Part shown: positions 25,181 to 33,934 of the stretch, one piece after another
Layout: each line of letters opens with the position of its first letter
How positions within the stretch are numbered: the first letter of the stretch is position 1
NCBI RefSeq assembly: GCF_021026095.1
Contig: NZ_JAJNCU010000001.1
Coordinates: 62,001 to 126,000, forward strand
DNA length: 64,000 nucleotides
Reading direction: 5' to 3'
Source of the DNA: Salinicoccus halitifaciens
GTDB lineage: Bacteria; Bacillota; Bacilli; Staphylococcales; Salinicoccaceae
The notes under the pieces: model-generated
What the model was told of the DNA's origin: nothing
Seen by the model: only the letters and a program-made list of their open reading frames with translations
Databases searched by the model: none
Translations under genes and position numbers: made by a program

Positions 25181-25254
25181 TGCCGGAAAGAATTGCAAAC
25201 GGCCCTGAAAAGATATAGTTTTAAAGTATTACATAAAATGAAAGTGGTGTGCAT

Positions 25255-26469
25255 ATGCAGGCTGTCAAACAACCTCAGAAACTCCGGGATAACATTCTCC
25301 TCGTCATCGGCATCATAGCGGTGGCTGCAATGCTCCGTGCACCGCTGACGGCGGTCGGGCCGGTGATCGGCGACATCCGGGAAGATTTGCTGATTTCAAA
25401 TACTGTGGCGGGTCTGCTCACCACGATTCCGCTGCTCACTTTTGCGGCGGTATCCCCGTTCGTCTCAAAAGCCGTTGAGAAGTTCACGATGCCAGTCACG
25501 ATATTCTATGCGATCATTTTGCTGATTGCTTCATTATATATACGGACTTTGGGCACGCTTGAATGGTTCCTGATCGGCACTGTCCTGCTTGGTGTCGCCA
25601 TCAGCGTCGGCAATGTGACGCTGCCGAGCTATGCGAAATGGAAGTTTCCGCTTCAGATGGGCTTTATCACAGCTATCTACAGTTCCACGATGAACCTCAC
25701 TGCAGGACTCGGCAGCGGATTCAGTGTACCCCTTGCAGAAATCGGCGGGGGCTATGGGCTGTCGCTCACGATATGGATCGCGTTCGGCGTTGTGGCGCTC
25801 ATCGTCTGGATCCCCCAGTTGAGGGGTGCTGGGGAGATGCGTTCGGCGGCACGGAAGGTGGAGCGTGCGCCGGGAAGGAAGATTCACCAGTCGAAGATGG
25901 CCTGGGCGATTGCGGTTATGTTCGCCCTCCAATCGACGACATTTTACACTAACGCTGCATGGCTGCCGTCCATTTTGATGGAGAAGGGGATGTCGGCTGA
26001 AACTGCCGGATATCTCTTCATGTTTTGCCAGTTCGCCCAGCTGCCGATGACGTTTTTATTCCCAATACTTGCAAGCCGGGTGGACAACCAGCGGACGATT
26101 GTGTTTGCAATCACAGGACTATTCCTGACCGGTTACCTTTTGCTGTTTGCACAGTCGTTTGGCATTCTCGTCATCAGTATGATTTTCATCGGCTTCGGTA
26201 CAGGGGCCGCATTCAGTACATGCATGCTTTTATTTTCATTGAAGGCACGGACGGATTCCGGGAGTATCTCACTTTCCGGCTTCGGCCAGTCGATCGGCTA
26301 CCTGCTTGCAGCCATCGGGCCGTTCCTGATGGGGTATTTATATGATGCCACCGGAACATGGACGCCGGCGCTGTCCTCTTATCTCATCATCGTCGCGTTG
26401 TTCTGTGCGGCAGGTGTGATTGCGACGAGGGAATTTTATATAGAAGATGAGCTGGAGGATAAGGTGTAG
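25255..26469 (+). CDS. MFS transporter, CynX/NimT family
   Basis: The 404-residue protein has 12 hydrophobic segments. The N-terminal MLRAPLTAVGPVIGDIREDL (about residues 25-44) and the VGNVTLPSYAKWKFP region near 120 match the CynX/NimT branch of the major facilitator superfamily, whose members move cyanate, nitroimidazoles or other small anions. The ATG at 25255 is used; a GTG two codons upstream is possible because the ribosome site (AAAGTGGTG) is weak. Followed by 41-nt repeats and a terminator. The substrate is unknown. Confidence 0.8.
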   Translation: MQAVKQPQKLRDNILLVIGIIAVAAMLRAPLTAVGPVIGDIREDLLISNTVAGLLTTIPLLTFAAVSPFVSKAVEKFTMPVTIFYAIILLIASLYIRTLGTLEWFLIGTVLLGVAISVGNVTLPSYAKWKFPLQMGFITAIYSSTMNLTAGLGSGFSVPLAEIGGGYGLSLTIWIAFGVVALIVWIPQLRGAGEMRSAARKVERAPGRKIHQSKMAWAIAVMFALQSTTFYTNAAWLPSILMEKGMSAETAGYLFMFCQFAQLPMTFLFPILASRVDNQRTIVFAITGLFLTGYLLLFAQSFGILVISMIFIGFGTGAAFSTCMLLFSLKARTDSGSISLSGFGQSIGYLLAAIGPFLMGYLYDATGTWTPALSSYLIIVALFCAAGVIATREFYIEDELEDKV

Positions 26470-26496
26470 GGTGGAGATGCTTGATGCCTGCTCTAT

Positions 26497-26615
26497 CGGA
26501 GTCTCGATCGCAGGACGAGGTGGTATTGGCGGCTTAACGGAGTCTCGATTGCAGAACGAGGTGGTAATAGCGGCTTAACGGAGTTTCGTTCGCAGAACGA
26601 GGTGGTGTTGGCATT
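26497..26615. repeat. Three-copy 41-nt tandem repeat with hairpin cores
   Basis: Units start at 26497, 26538 and 26579 (exact period 41). Each reads GGAGTCTCGATNGCAG, NACGAGGTGG and GGCTTAAC with small changes, and can form a CTCG/CGAG hairpin. It follows the MFS stop codon directly and precedes a terminator. Confidence 0.8.
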
Positions 26616-26634
26616 GAAGAGGATCAATCAGGAG

Positions 26635-26668
26635 ACGCTTTTCCAGTGAGGGAGGGCGTTTTTTATTA
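26635..26668 (+). terminator. Terminator upstream of nhaC
   Basis: ACGCTTTTCC pairs with GGGAGGGCGT (26635-26659, several G-T pairs), followed by TTTTTTATT. A nearly identical hairpin lies after nhaC at 28271. Confidence 0.75.
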
Positions 26669-26843
26669 AATTCAGCTGATAGGGCTGGTCGTTATCACTG
26701 TGCCGAGGCTCGAGATGCGAGGTTTATTTTATTAATTAATATACTTAATATTCAGTAAATTAAATCATCCCGCACAGGGTATAGGAATATAAACAGTCAG
26801 GGAAAATTGTGTGTATTCGAATACCTTCAAGGGGATGATGGAT

Positions 26844-28262
26844 TTGAAGAAAGAGAGAAGGACGCCATCAATCTGGTACTCCGTTTTTGTGATGATTATG
26901 GTTATCGTTCTGATTATGGGCGGTGTGATTGTGTTCGATGCATCCATCGAACTGATGCTGCTGATCACTTTGATGACCACAATGCCGTTTGTATTATATT
27001 TGGGTTTTACCTTTAAAGAACTGGAGCAGGCGATGCTGTCGATGATGGCAAAAGCGCTGCTGCCGTCTATGATTATTCTCGTTGTTGGAGCTATGATCGG
27101 TGCATGGCTGATATCGGGCACTGTGCCGACATTGATTTATTACGGCATCCAGTCGATTTCACCGGGCTACTTTTTTGCTACGGCTTTGATCTTCTGTACA
27201 ATCGTCTCAGTTTCTACGGGGACTTCCTGGGGGACGATGGGGACGGCGGGTGTGGCTTTGATGGGAATCAGCCACGGTCTCGGTCTGCCTCCCGGCATGT
27301 CCGCAGGTGCAATCATCAGCGGCGCATACTTCGGGGATAAAATATCGCCGCTGTCCGACAGTACGAACCTTGCTGCAGCAATAATGGAAGCGGACTTGAT
27401 GGACCACGTCAAACATATGCTGTGGACGACGATGCCCGCCTATATACTGACGCTCATCGTCTTCGTCGTACTCGGCCTGAATTATGGGGGACAAGAAGGC
27501 GGGAGCCTTTCAAATATAGAAGTGATGACCGATTTCCTTTCCTCACATTTTAATTTGGGACTTGTAACTTTGATTCCTTTGGCTGTCGTCCTGCTGCTGC
27601 TCATTTTGAAGAAGCCACCGGTCACTTCCATCTTCATTGGTGCAGCGCTCGGTGGACTGGTCGCGATCTTTTATCAGGGGGCTGGTATTACAGAAACGCT
27701 CGGCACGATATATGACGGATACGCAGTGGACTCCGGCATTGAAGCGGTCGACTCATTATTGACGCAGGGCGGCATCACCAGCATGTTCAACCTTCTGGCA
27801 TTGTTCCTGTTCGCTTTGGGGCTCGGCGGTCTGCTTCAGGAATCCGGCATACTGCAGAAATTCCTGGATACATTCTTCAGCCGTGTCAATTCGGTGAAGA
27901 CTCTGGTGCCGACTTCCATGGTGGCAAGTTACATCGGTACCGCGATTTTAGGTACAGCCAGTGCATCGATTGCACTGGTCGGGACGATGCTGAAGCCGTT
28001 ATACAGGGAACAACGGCTGAAACCGCAAAACTTATCCAGGCTGATGGAGGACACCTCCACCCAGGGCGCGGTCGCAATTCCCTGGAACGGCAATGCGATA
28101 TTTGCAGCGGCAGCACTCGGGGTGGCACCGCTGACTTTTCTGCCATTCCTGTTCCTCGCATTCTTCACTCCAATCTTCACTCTGTTGTACGGACTGACTG
28201 GTTTTACAATGATCAAGATGGATAAGGAAGATGATGAAGTACAAGAGGATTATCAGATTTAG
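26844..28262 (+). CDS. nhaC: Na+/H+ antiporter, NhaC family
   Basis: TTG at 26844 is preferred: AAGGGG lies 9 nt upstream, whereas the ATGs at 26835 and 26838 sit on it; a GTG at 26811 is less likely. The 472-residue protein has about 11-12 hydrophobic segments and the NhaC-family core STGTSWGTMGTAGVAL (about residue 128), ISGAYFGDKISPLSDSTNLAAA (starting about 155), and GTASASIALVGTM near 370. It exports Na+ (or takes up malate with Na+ in relatives) in exchange for protons, useful to a halophile. Near-identical terminators flank it. Confidence 0.85.
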   Translation: MKKERRTPSIWYSVFVMIMVIVLIMGGVIVFDASIELMLLITLMTTMPFVLYLGFTFKELEQAMLSMMAKALLPSMIILVVGAMIGAWLISGTVPTLIYYGIQSISPGYFFATALIFCTIVSVSTGTSWGTMGTAGVALMGISHGLGLPPGMSAGAIISGAYFGDKISPLSDSTNLAAAIMEADLMDHVKHMLWTTMPAYILTLIVFVVLGLNYGGQEGGSLSNIEVMTDFLSSHFNLGLVTLIPLAVVLLLLILKKPPVTSIFIGAALGGLVAIFYQGAGITETLGTIYDGYAVDSGIEAVDSLLTQGGITSMFNLLALFLFALGLGGLLQESGILQKFLDTFFSRVNSVKTLVPTSMVASYIGTAILGTASASIALVGTMLKPLYREQRLKPQNLSRLMEDTSTQGAVAIPWNGNAIFAAAALGVAPLTFLPFLFLAFFTPIFTLLYGLTGFTMIKMDKEDDEVQEDYQI

Positions 28263-28270
28263 GATTTAAA

Positions 28271-28305
28271 GACGCTTTTCCGGTGAGGGAAGGCGTTTTT
28301 TATTG
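28271..28305 (+). terminator. Terminator of nhaC
   Basis: ACGCTTTTCC, loop GGTGA, GGGAAGGCGT and TTTTTTATT: almost the same sequence as the hairpin at 26635. Confidence 0.8.
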
Positions 28306-28388
28306 GAATTGGCAGTTGTTGGTATATTCCAATCTTTCCGTGCTATGATGATATTTGAGAAAACAACTTGAAAGATCGGTGTAGGAAC

Positions 28389-28991
28389 ATGAAGAAAAGA
28401 ATCATTATTATAGTAGGAATTATTCTGGTACTTGCAGTCGTATCCATTGCCGAGAGTTTCAACCATGACAGAAGTGATGCACCGGAAGAGGCGGATGTGA
28501 TCCTGATGCTCGGCGGCGGTGACGGAGGCAGGATGATGAAAGCGGCAGAATTGTATCATGAAGGGTACTCCGATTATGTCGTCATTTCACCGGCATTGGA
28601 TGAATATTATACGCAGTCCGTGCAGTTTGCCCTGGATCTTGGCATACCGGAAAGTGCAATCATCGAAGAATTGGTTGCGACGAGTACATACACCAATGCG
28701 ACAGAGACGATGGATATTATGGAGGCACGAGATTTTCAAAGTGCGCTGGTGGTGACGAGTGATTATCATTTGAAGCGGTCGAAGTTGATTTATGACCGCG
28801 TGAACAGTAATGATTATGATAATAAGTTCGATTTTACATATGTCGCTGCACTTAGTATGGATGGAGACCCTTGGTATGAACTGAGTTATTCGGCCAACAT
28901 CTGGTTCAGGGAGTATGTGAAGCTATGGGGATACCGGCTGGGGCTGTATCATTTCATAGATATTCCGGATGACGGTGATGCTCAAGTTTAG
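28389..28991 (+). CDS. DUF218/YdcF-family protein, copy 2
   Basis: The 200-residue protein starts at the ATG 28389 after GTGTAGGAAC. It is a clear paralog of the protein at 23478: N-terminal helix (residues 4-21), DVILMLGGGDGGRMMKAAEL, ATSTYTNATETMDIM, VVTSDYHLKRSKLIY and WGYRLGLYHF occur in the same order. Differences are a short Asn-Asp-rich insertion (SNDYDNKFD) before the last third. It stands alone, between nhaC and a repeat array, rather than in an envelope operon. Confidence 0.8.
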   Translation: MKKRIIIIVGIILVLAVVSIAESFNHDRSDAPEEADVILMLGGGDGGRMMKAAELYHEGYSDYVVISPALDEYYTQSVQFALDLGIPESAIIEELVATSTYTNATETMDIMEARDFQSALVVTSDYHLKRSKLIYDRVNSNDYDNKFDFTYVAALSMDGDPWYELSYSANIWFREYVKLWGYRLGLYHFIDIPDDGDAQV

Positions 28992-28992
28992 T

Positions 28993-29152
28993 CTGCAGGA
29001 ACTCGTGGAGAGTACGAATGCCTGTTAAACTCCCTGCAGGAACTCGTGGAGTGGACGAGTGCCTATTAAACTTCCTGCAGGAACTCGTGGGGCGGACGAG
29101 TGCCTATTAAACTTCCTGCAGGAACTCGTGAACTGCACGAATACCTGTTAAC
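28993..29152. repeat. Four-copy 41-nt hairpin repeat (family B)
   Basis: Units begin at 28993, 29034, 29075 and 29116 with an exact 41-nt period. The consensus is CTGCAGGAACTCGTGGAG, TGGACGAGTGCCTATTAA and ACTTC; the inner AGGNACTCGT and ACGAGTNCCT arms form a hairpin. It lies between two convergent genes. The same family occurs at 40508 and, inverted, at 47066. Confidence 0.9.
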
Positions 29153-29161
29153 CACAAAAAA

Positions 29162-29192
29162 GACCCTGGAATGGCCGCGCCATTCCAGGGTC
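29162..29192. terminator. Strong terminator at the end of the aldehyde dehydrogenase gene
   Basis: A perfect 14-bp stem with a 3-nt loop (29162-29192). On the minus strand it is followed by a run of T (ACAAAAAAG on the plus strand). It can also stop plus-strand transcripts. Confidence 0.9.
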
Positions 29193-29210
29193 GATCTATT
29201 TCATGCAGTT

Positions 29211-30620
29211 TTAAGTGAACAGTGCTTTGACTTCAAGGTAGTCTTCAACACCGTATAAGCCGTTTTCACGTCCGAGGCCGGACTGTTTGTAGCCGCCGAA
29301 TGGGGCTTTTGGTGAACGGTCGCCGCCGTTGACGAAGACGTTGCCGGTGCGGAGTTGTTTTGCGACTTTGAGTGCCGTATCGAAGTCTGGTCCGGTGACT
29401 GCTCCGGATAAGCCGTATACGGTATCGTTCGCAATCTCGATCGCTTCTTCCTCATCTTCATACGGGATGACAGTGAGGACGGGTCCGAAGATCTCCTCCT
29501 GTGCGATGGTCATATCGTTCTTCGCATTCGTGAAGACGGTCGGCTCGACATAGTAGCCTTTCCTGTCGACTTTGCCGCCGCCGACGAGGACTTCCGCGCC
29601 TTCTTCCTTGCCTTTTTCTATATAATCCAGCACAGTTTCCATCTGGTTCTTGTCGACGAGCGGACCGATGTCGGTGTCATAGTCGGTCGGGTCGCCGATT
29701 TTCACATCTTTATAGTATTCCTTGATTCTTTCATTCACTTCATCGAGCTGGTCTTTCGGTACGAGCAGGCGTGTAAGTGCAGAACAGCTCTGTCCCTGGT
29801 TGTTGATGACGGTCTTCGCCGCCTGGTCGATCGCCTGGTCCAGGTCGCCGCCTTTCAGATAGACGAGCGGTGATTTTCCGCCGAGTTCAAGCACGAGCTT
29901 CTTGATGTTCGTACCGGCGTTTTCATACATTTTCATACCGACCGGGGTCGATCCTGTAAATGAAACGACGGATACATCTTCATGCTTCGTCAAATAGTCG
30001 CCGAGGTCGCCGCCGCTTCCGGTCACCATGTTGAATACGCCGTCCGGCAGTCCGATCTCATCTATGATTTCAGTGAGGATCATGGCGGTGAGCGGTGTCA
30101 GGCTCGCCGGCTTCACGACGACGGTGTTGCCTGCAAGGAGCGCCGGTGTGATTTTCCTCTGAATCTGGTTCAGCGGGTAGTTCCACGGCGTAATGCACGC
30201 AACGACACCGAAACCTTCCTTCTGGAGGATCGTGCCGTCTTCCATTTCCTCTTCGAACTTCAGCTTATCGAAATCATCCAAAGTGGCTTCCATCTCTTTC
30301 AGTGACAAAGGCACCTGGCCTTCCTCCGAAAACGTCTGCGAGTTGCCGAGTTCTGCGACCATCGTATCAGCGAGTTCCTGCTTCCTCGCTTCGATGCCGT
30401 CCTTTATCTTTCTGACGTACTCTGCACGTTCTTTTGGAGATGTTTTATTCCATGCAGGGAATGCCTTTTTGGCTGCGGCCACCGCTTTATCCACATCATT
30501 ATGGCTGCCTTTCGGAACTTTTGCGATGATTTCCTCCGTCGCGGGATTCTCCACTTCGCTGTATTCGCCTGAGTCGGAATCCTGCCACTTGCCGTCGTAG
30601 TAAATTTGATACTCTTTCAC
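29211..30620 (-). CDS. Aldehyde dehydrogenase (NAD(P)-dependent)
   Basis: Start at GTG 30620, which follows AGGAGGAGATTTTT; the longer frame to 30683 lacks a ribosome site. The 469-residue protein has the ALDH superfamily motifs: PWNYPL near residue 147, the VVKPASLTPLTA cofactor site, FTGSTPVG near 217, the catalytic Glu in LELGGKSP near 243 and catalytic Cys in NQGQSCSALTR near 277, and EEIFGPVLTVIPY near 370. Substrate is not evident; Bacillus AldY-type enzymes are sigma-B controlled, as seems to hold here. Confidence 0.88.
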   Translation of the reverse strand: MKEYQIYYDGKWQDSDSGEYSEVENPATEEIIAKVPKGSHNDVDKAVAAAKKAFPAWNKTSPKERAEYVRKIKDGIEARKQELADTMVAELGNSQTFSEEGQVPLSLKEMEATLDDFDKLKFEEEMEDGTILQKEGFGVVACITPWNYPLNQIQRKITPALLAGNTVVVKPASLTPLTAMILTEIIDEIGLPDGVFNMVTGSGGDLGDYLTKHEDVSVVSFTGSTPVGMKMYENAGTNIKKLVLELGGKSPLVYLKGGDLDQAIDQAAKTVINNQGQSCSALTRLLVPKDQLDEVNERIKEYYKDVKIGDPTDYDTDIGPLVDKNQMETVLDYIEKGKEEGAEVLVGGGKVDRKGYYVEPTVFTNAKNDMTIAQEEIFGPVLTVIPYEDEEEAIEIANDTVYGLSGAVTGPDFDTALKVAKQLRTGNVFVNGGDRSPKAPFGGYKQSGLGRENGLYGVEDYLEVKALFT

Positions 30621-30672
30621 AAAAATCTCCTCCTGAATATATGTTGAGTCGTAAATTCCGCTTGTTCTTAAT

Positions 30673-30698
30673 CTACCCTTCACGCAGATTTAAAAAAC
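30673..30698 (-). promoter_or_regulatory. Sigma-B-type promoter of the aldehyde dehydrogenase gene
   Basis: On the minus strand GTTTTT (30698-30693), 14 nt, GGGTAG (30678-30673), 53 nt before the GTG start. Confidence 0.5.
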
Positions 30699-30786
30699 AT
30701 GACAGGATGCATATTCCATTTCTTTACAGGGTACAGTATAGAAAGTTTCCAGTTACATAATAAAGGTCACGAAAGAAGGGGTTGCC

Positions 30787-31302
30787 ATGATCCAGTATAA
30801 AGTGTTGAACGAGTATCTCGACAACATCAATCTGCCGAAGACGATCGAAGAGGTGCTGTCACATAAGTATGAGCTGGAGGGGAAGGAATATGACTTCATG
30901 AATAGTGCGAACCAGTACCTTAAAGTTCATGAGAACTATGAGACATACAGAGGGAAGGATGCCCACTGCATGGGGACATGCCTCACCGACTTCACACGCG
31001 TCGGCATCTATTTCCTTCTGGAGGATGAGATCGTGACGGTCAATACCTCGACGCTGAACAAGTCCGACTTCAAATGGGAAGTCTTCCATTTTCCGTTCTC
31101 CGAAGTGGATGACCTTGAACTCCTCGTGATCGAGGGGATGACAGATCAGAACTATGAAGCGGGCATACTGTATTTCAAAGTCCAAAACGACAAAGGGGCA
31201 CGTCGCACGCATGTGCTCAGGAATGTCAATCCAAGGCATTTCTACTGCTTCGAAAAATTTTACGACAATATAAAGAACAGCAGGAAAATTTCCGGTTCCT
31301 AA
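30787..31302 (+). CDS. Unknown 171-residue protein, paralog of the gene at 24116
   Basis: The start follows AAGGGGTTGCC. Shared features with the 24116 product are LPKT near residue 18, CMGTCL near 63, FTRVGIYFLLEDEI near 70, NYEAGILYFKVQNDKGARRTHVL near 125-147 and a final aromatic segment (FYCFEKFYDNI). The function is unknown. It is monocistronic with a terminator after a 78-nt gap. The two copies are in one region with the two DUF218 copies, so a duplication of a two-gene block is likely. Confidence 0.7.
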   Translation: MIQYKVLNEYLDNINLPKTIEEVLSHKYELEGKEYDFMNSANQYLKVHENYETYRGKDAHCMGTCLTDFTRVGIYFLLEDEIVTVNTSTLNKSDFKWEVFHFPFSEVDDLELLVIEGMTDQNYEAGILYFKVQNDKGARRTHVLRNVNPRHFYCFEKFYDNIKNSRKISGS

Positions 31303-31380
31303 TGATTTCATGCATATTATCTGTAAATTCGGGTAGAGTGGAAGACCAAGCGAATAGTAAAAGCCTAATATATAAATGAG

Positions 31381-31412
31381 AAAGCACAGCCTCCGCCGGC
31401 TGTGCTTTTTTG
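31381..31412 (+). terminator. Terminator after the unknown paralog
   Basis: AAAGCACAGCC and GGCTGTGCTTT (31381-31408) form an 11-bp stem followed by TTTTT. Confidence 0.9.
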
Positions 31413-31464
31413 CATTCAGACGGGGTATAGGGGTAGTACATCAACTTTCAAAGGGGCGGTTCAA

Positions 31465-32475
31465 ATGGTTTCAATATATTTTGCAGCGAAGAACACGATT
31501 TACAAGGCGGTTGAAGATGATGGATGGACGCTTCAGGAGATCGAGGGGCCGGAGGACATCCGGAGCGTCGCTTATGATGAAGTCTCCGGACGGCTGTATG
31601 CCGGCACTTTCAATAAAGGACTCCACGCAAGTGACGACGGCGGCGCTTCGTGGCAGCAGCTCGGAGAAGAAGTGTTACATTCAAGGGTGATGAGCCTTGC
31701 CGTGAGCAGGACCGAACAGCTCGGAGAATTCAGTGTGCTCTGGGCGGGGACGGAGCCGAGCATGCTGTACCGGTCGGAGGACGGCGGCATGACGTGGATG
31801 GATTCGAAGGCACTGCTGGAACTCCCTTCCGAGCCGGAATGGAGTTTCCCGCCGAGGCCGGAGACGCATCATGTCCGGACGATCCAGCCGGACCTCCATG
31901 AAACGGGACGGGTATTTGCAGGCATAGAACTCGGCGGCGTGATGAGGAGTAATGATCACGGCGGATCATGGGAGGACCGGAAGCCCGGGTCGCACCATGA
32001 CAGCCACTCCCTCAAGGCGCACCCTTATGTGGCAGGCCGGATTTACGAAGCGGCGGGCGAAGGGTTCGCAGAAAGCAAAGACGGCGGCGATACTTGGGAG
32101 AAGTTCAATGAAGGGCTCGGAGGATTCACTTACATGGTGGATGTTGCGGCAGACCCGGGGAATCCGGATACATTGCTCGCCTCGGTCGCCAAGGGGCCTT
32201 ACCAGGCATATCTGCCGGAACGGGCGCATACCCGCATGGTCCGCAGGACGGGTGAAGGCGGATGGACATTCATCGATGACGGCCTGCCGGAGCCGGACGG
32301 TTCATCAGTTTTTGCACTTTTGACGGATGATACGCAGAAGGGTGTATTCTACGCGTTGAACAACACTGGACTCTATATTTCAAAAGATGCCGGGATGTCG
32401 TTCAAAAAGGCTGAAATGGATTGGCCGAAGACCCTTGAATACTTGCGAATCACCGATGCGGTCCTTGTGAATTGA
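31465..32475 (+). CDS. BNR/Asp-box repeat beta-propeller protein
   Basis: ATG at 31465 follows AAAGGGGCGGTTCAA. The 336-residue protein has at least four Asp-box (BNR) motifs spread evenly: SDDGGASW (about 62-69), SEDGGMTW (about 102-109), SNDHGGSW (about 162-169), SKDGGDTW (about 210-217) and SKDAGMSF near 310. Such propellers are found in sialidases, sortilin and photosystem assembly factors; there is no signal peptide and no sialidase FRIP motif, so it is a soluble protein of unknown role, often labelled exo-alpha-sialidase-like. A PHxxRTIQPDLHE segment lies near residue 130. Confidence 0.8.
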   Translation: MVSIYFAAKNTIYKAVEDDGWTLQEIEGPEDIRSVAYDEVSGRLYAGTFNKGLHASDDGGASWQQLGEEVLHSRVMSLAVSRTEQLGEFSVLWAGTEPSMLYRSEDGGMTWMDSKALLELPSEPEWSFPPRPETHHVRTIQPDLHETGRVFAGIELGGVMRSNDHGGSWEDRKPGSHHDSHSLKAHPYVAGRIYEAAGEGFAESKDGGDTWEKFNEGLGGFTYMVDVAADPGNPDTLLASVAKGPYQAYLPERAHTRMVRRTGEGGWTFIDDGLPEPDGSSVFALLTDDTQKGVFYALNNTGLYISKDAGMSFKKAEMDWPKTLEYLRITDAVLVN

Positions 32476-32485
32476 AGGCTTTGTA

Positions 32486-32510
32486 GTTTATATGGTTTCC
32501 GCATGGGTAA
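32486..32510 (+). promoter_or_regulatory. Sigma-B-type promoter of the CYP152 gene
   Basis: GTTTAT (32486-32491), 13 nt, GGGTAA (32505-32510), 57 nt before the start codon. Confidence 0.5.
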
Positions 32511-32567
32511 AAGTGTAGAAATGGACTGTTTAAATGTTCAGTAAATTTCAATATGGAGCTGATATTT

Positions 32568-33899
32568 GTGAAAGTCAAAAACCCTATCCCACGTGACAAA
32601 GGCGTCGACAACACACTCGATCTAATGCAGGAAGGGTTCAATTTCATACCCGACCGCAGGAAGGAACTGGAGTCCGACATATTTAAGACGCGCCTGCTCG
32701 GCAGGAAGGCAATCTGCATCGCCGGGGAGGAAGCGGCTGAAATATTCTACGATGAATCGAAGTTCAAGCGTAAAGGTGCCATGCCGAAACCTTTGAAGAG
32801 CTCGCTGCTCGGTGAAGGCGGCGTCCACGGTCTGGACGGTGAAGACCACAGGCAGCGCAAGCGGATGATTCTGTCCATGATGACGCCGGAACGGCTGGAG
32901 GACATGAAGCGGATTGCCGTGGAGGAACTGGATAAAAGAGCGGCGGAATGGGAAAATCAGTCCGAAGTCGTGATACTTGATGAGATACAGAAAGTGTTCG
33001 GCGTCACCGGCATGCGCTGGGCGGGGCTACCGCTTGAAGGGGAGGACATCGAGCAAAGAGTCGACGAGCTTGTGGACATGGTCGACTTCGGCGGTTCGGA
33101 TGTTGCGAGGACGGCTGCAAGTTTCACGTCGGGCATGGCATCGAGGAAAAGCCATGAGAAATGGCTGAAACAGCTAATCAAGAAGGTGCGTGCCGGCAAA
33201 CTCGATGCCCATCCGAGCACACCGCTCTACATTGTGGCACACCACACCGAAAATGACGGCAAGCCGCTCGATCTGCATGCGGCAGCGGTGGATCTGAATA
33301 ATGCCTACCGGCCGCTGATTGCAGCCGCTTATTTTGTCGCGTTCGGCCTGCTCGCGATCCATGAGCATCCGGGCGTCGGGGAGAAGTTGAAGACGGACAA
33401 ATCCTACAGCAAGATGTTCACACAGGAAGTGCGCCGCTATTATCCGTTTGCTCCTGCGATGGTTGCAAAAGTGAAACGCAAATTCGAATGGAAGGGTCAT
33501 AAATTCAAGAAGAACCGCATGGTCATACTCGACCTGTTCGGCACGAACCGGCATCCTGATGCATGGGAGGACCCTGATGAATTCAAGCCGGAACGGTTCA
33601 GGGACTGGGACGAGAGCCCGTTCTCATTCGTGCCGCAGGGCGGCGGCGACTTCTATGCCGGCCACCGCTGTGCAGGTGAATGGCTCACGGTCATGGTCAT
33701 GCGCTCGACATTTGAATACATCACCAAGTCAATGACTTACGACGTGCCGGAACAGGATTTGGAATACGATATGACGAAGATCCCGGCCTTCCCGAAAAGC
33801 GGCTTCATCATCAACAATGTGAAGCGCACCGGTGTTGCGGCCGAAGATCTGAAGTTGGACGAACAGAGCCCGACCGTGGTGAAGCACAGCGCTGAATAA
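32568..33899 (+). CDS. CYP152 cytochrome P450: fatty-acid peroxygenase / possible OleT-like decarboxylase
   Basis: GTG at 32568 is preferred: GGAG lies 9 nt upstream and the ATG at 32553 overlaps it. The 443-residue protein belongs to CYP152 (CypC/P450-BSbeta, OleT): heme-binding QGGGDFYAGHRCAGEW with Cys368, the carboxylate-binding YRPLIA (near residue 247; family members have Arg-Pro here), and a peroxide-type I-helix with no acid-alcohol pair. Residue His87 in GEGGVHGLDG aligns without gaps to His85 of Jeotgalicoccus OleT, which drives decarboxylation to terminal alkenes; BSbeta-type hydroxylases have Gln there. These enzymes use H2O2 and need no redox partner. A 20-residue C-terminal extension is present. 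Confidence 0.85.
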   Translation: MKVKNPIPRDKGVDNTLDLMQEGFNFIPDRRKELESDIFKTRLLGRKAICIAGEEAAEIFYDESKFKRKGAMPKPLKSSLLGEGGVHGLDGEDHRQRKRMILSMMTPERLEDMKRIAVEELDKRAAEWENQSEVVILDEIQKVFGVTGMRWAGLPLEGEDIEQRVDELVDMVDFGGSDVARTAASFTSGMASRKSHEKWLKQLIKKVRAGKLDAHPSTPLYIVAHHTENDGKPLDLHAAAVDLNNAYRPLIAAAYFVAFGLLAIHEHPGVGEKLKTDKSYSKMFTQEVRRYYPFAPAMVAKVKRKFEWKGHKFKKNRMVILDLFGTNRHPDAWEDPDEFKPERFRDWDESPFSFVPQGGGDFYAGHRCAGEWLTVMVMRSTFEYITKSMTYDVPEQDLEYDMTKIPAFPKSGFIINNVKRTGVAAEDLKLDEQSPTVVKHSAE

Positions 33900-33934
33900 G
33901 GTGGAGCTGAGGCATAACTTTATATGAAAAAATG

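Larger units (their letters stand above)
26470..26843. other. 374-nt intergenic region with repeats, terminator and nhaC leader
   Basis: Contains the three-copy repeat (26497-26615), the terminator (26635-26668) and an AT-rich stretch (26725-26770) that probably carries the nhaC promoter. A further CTCGAGATGCGAG hairpin core is at about 26708. No gene was found. Confidence 0.6.
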
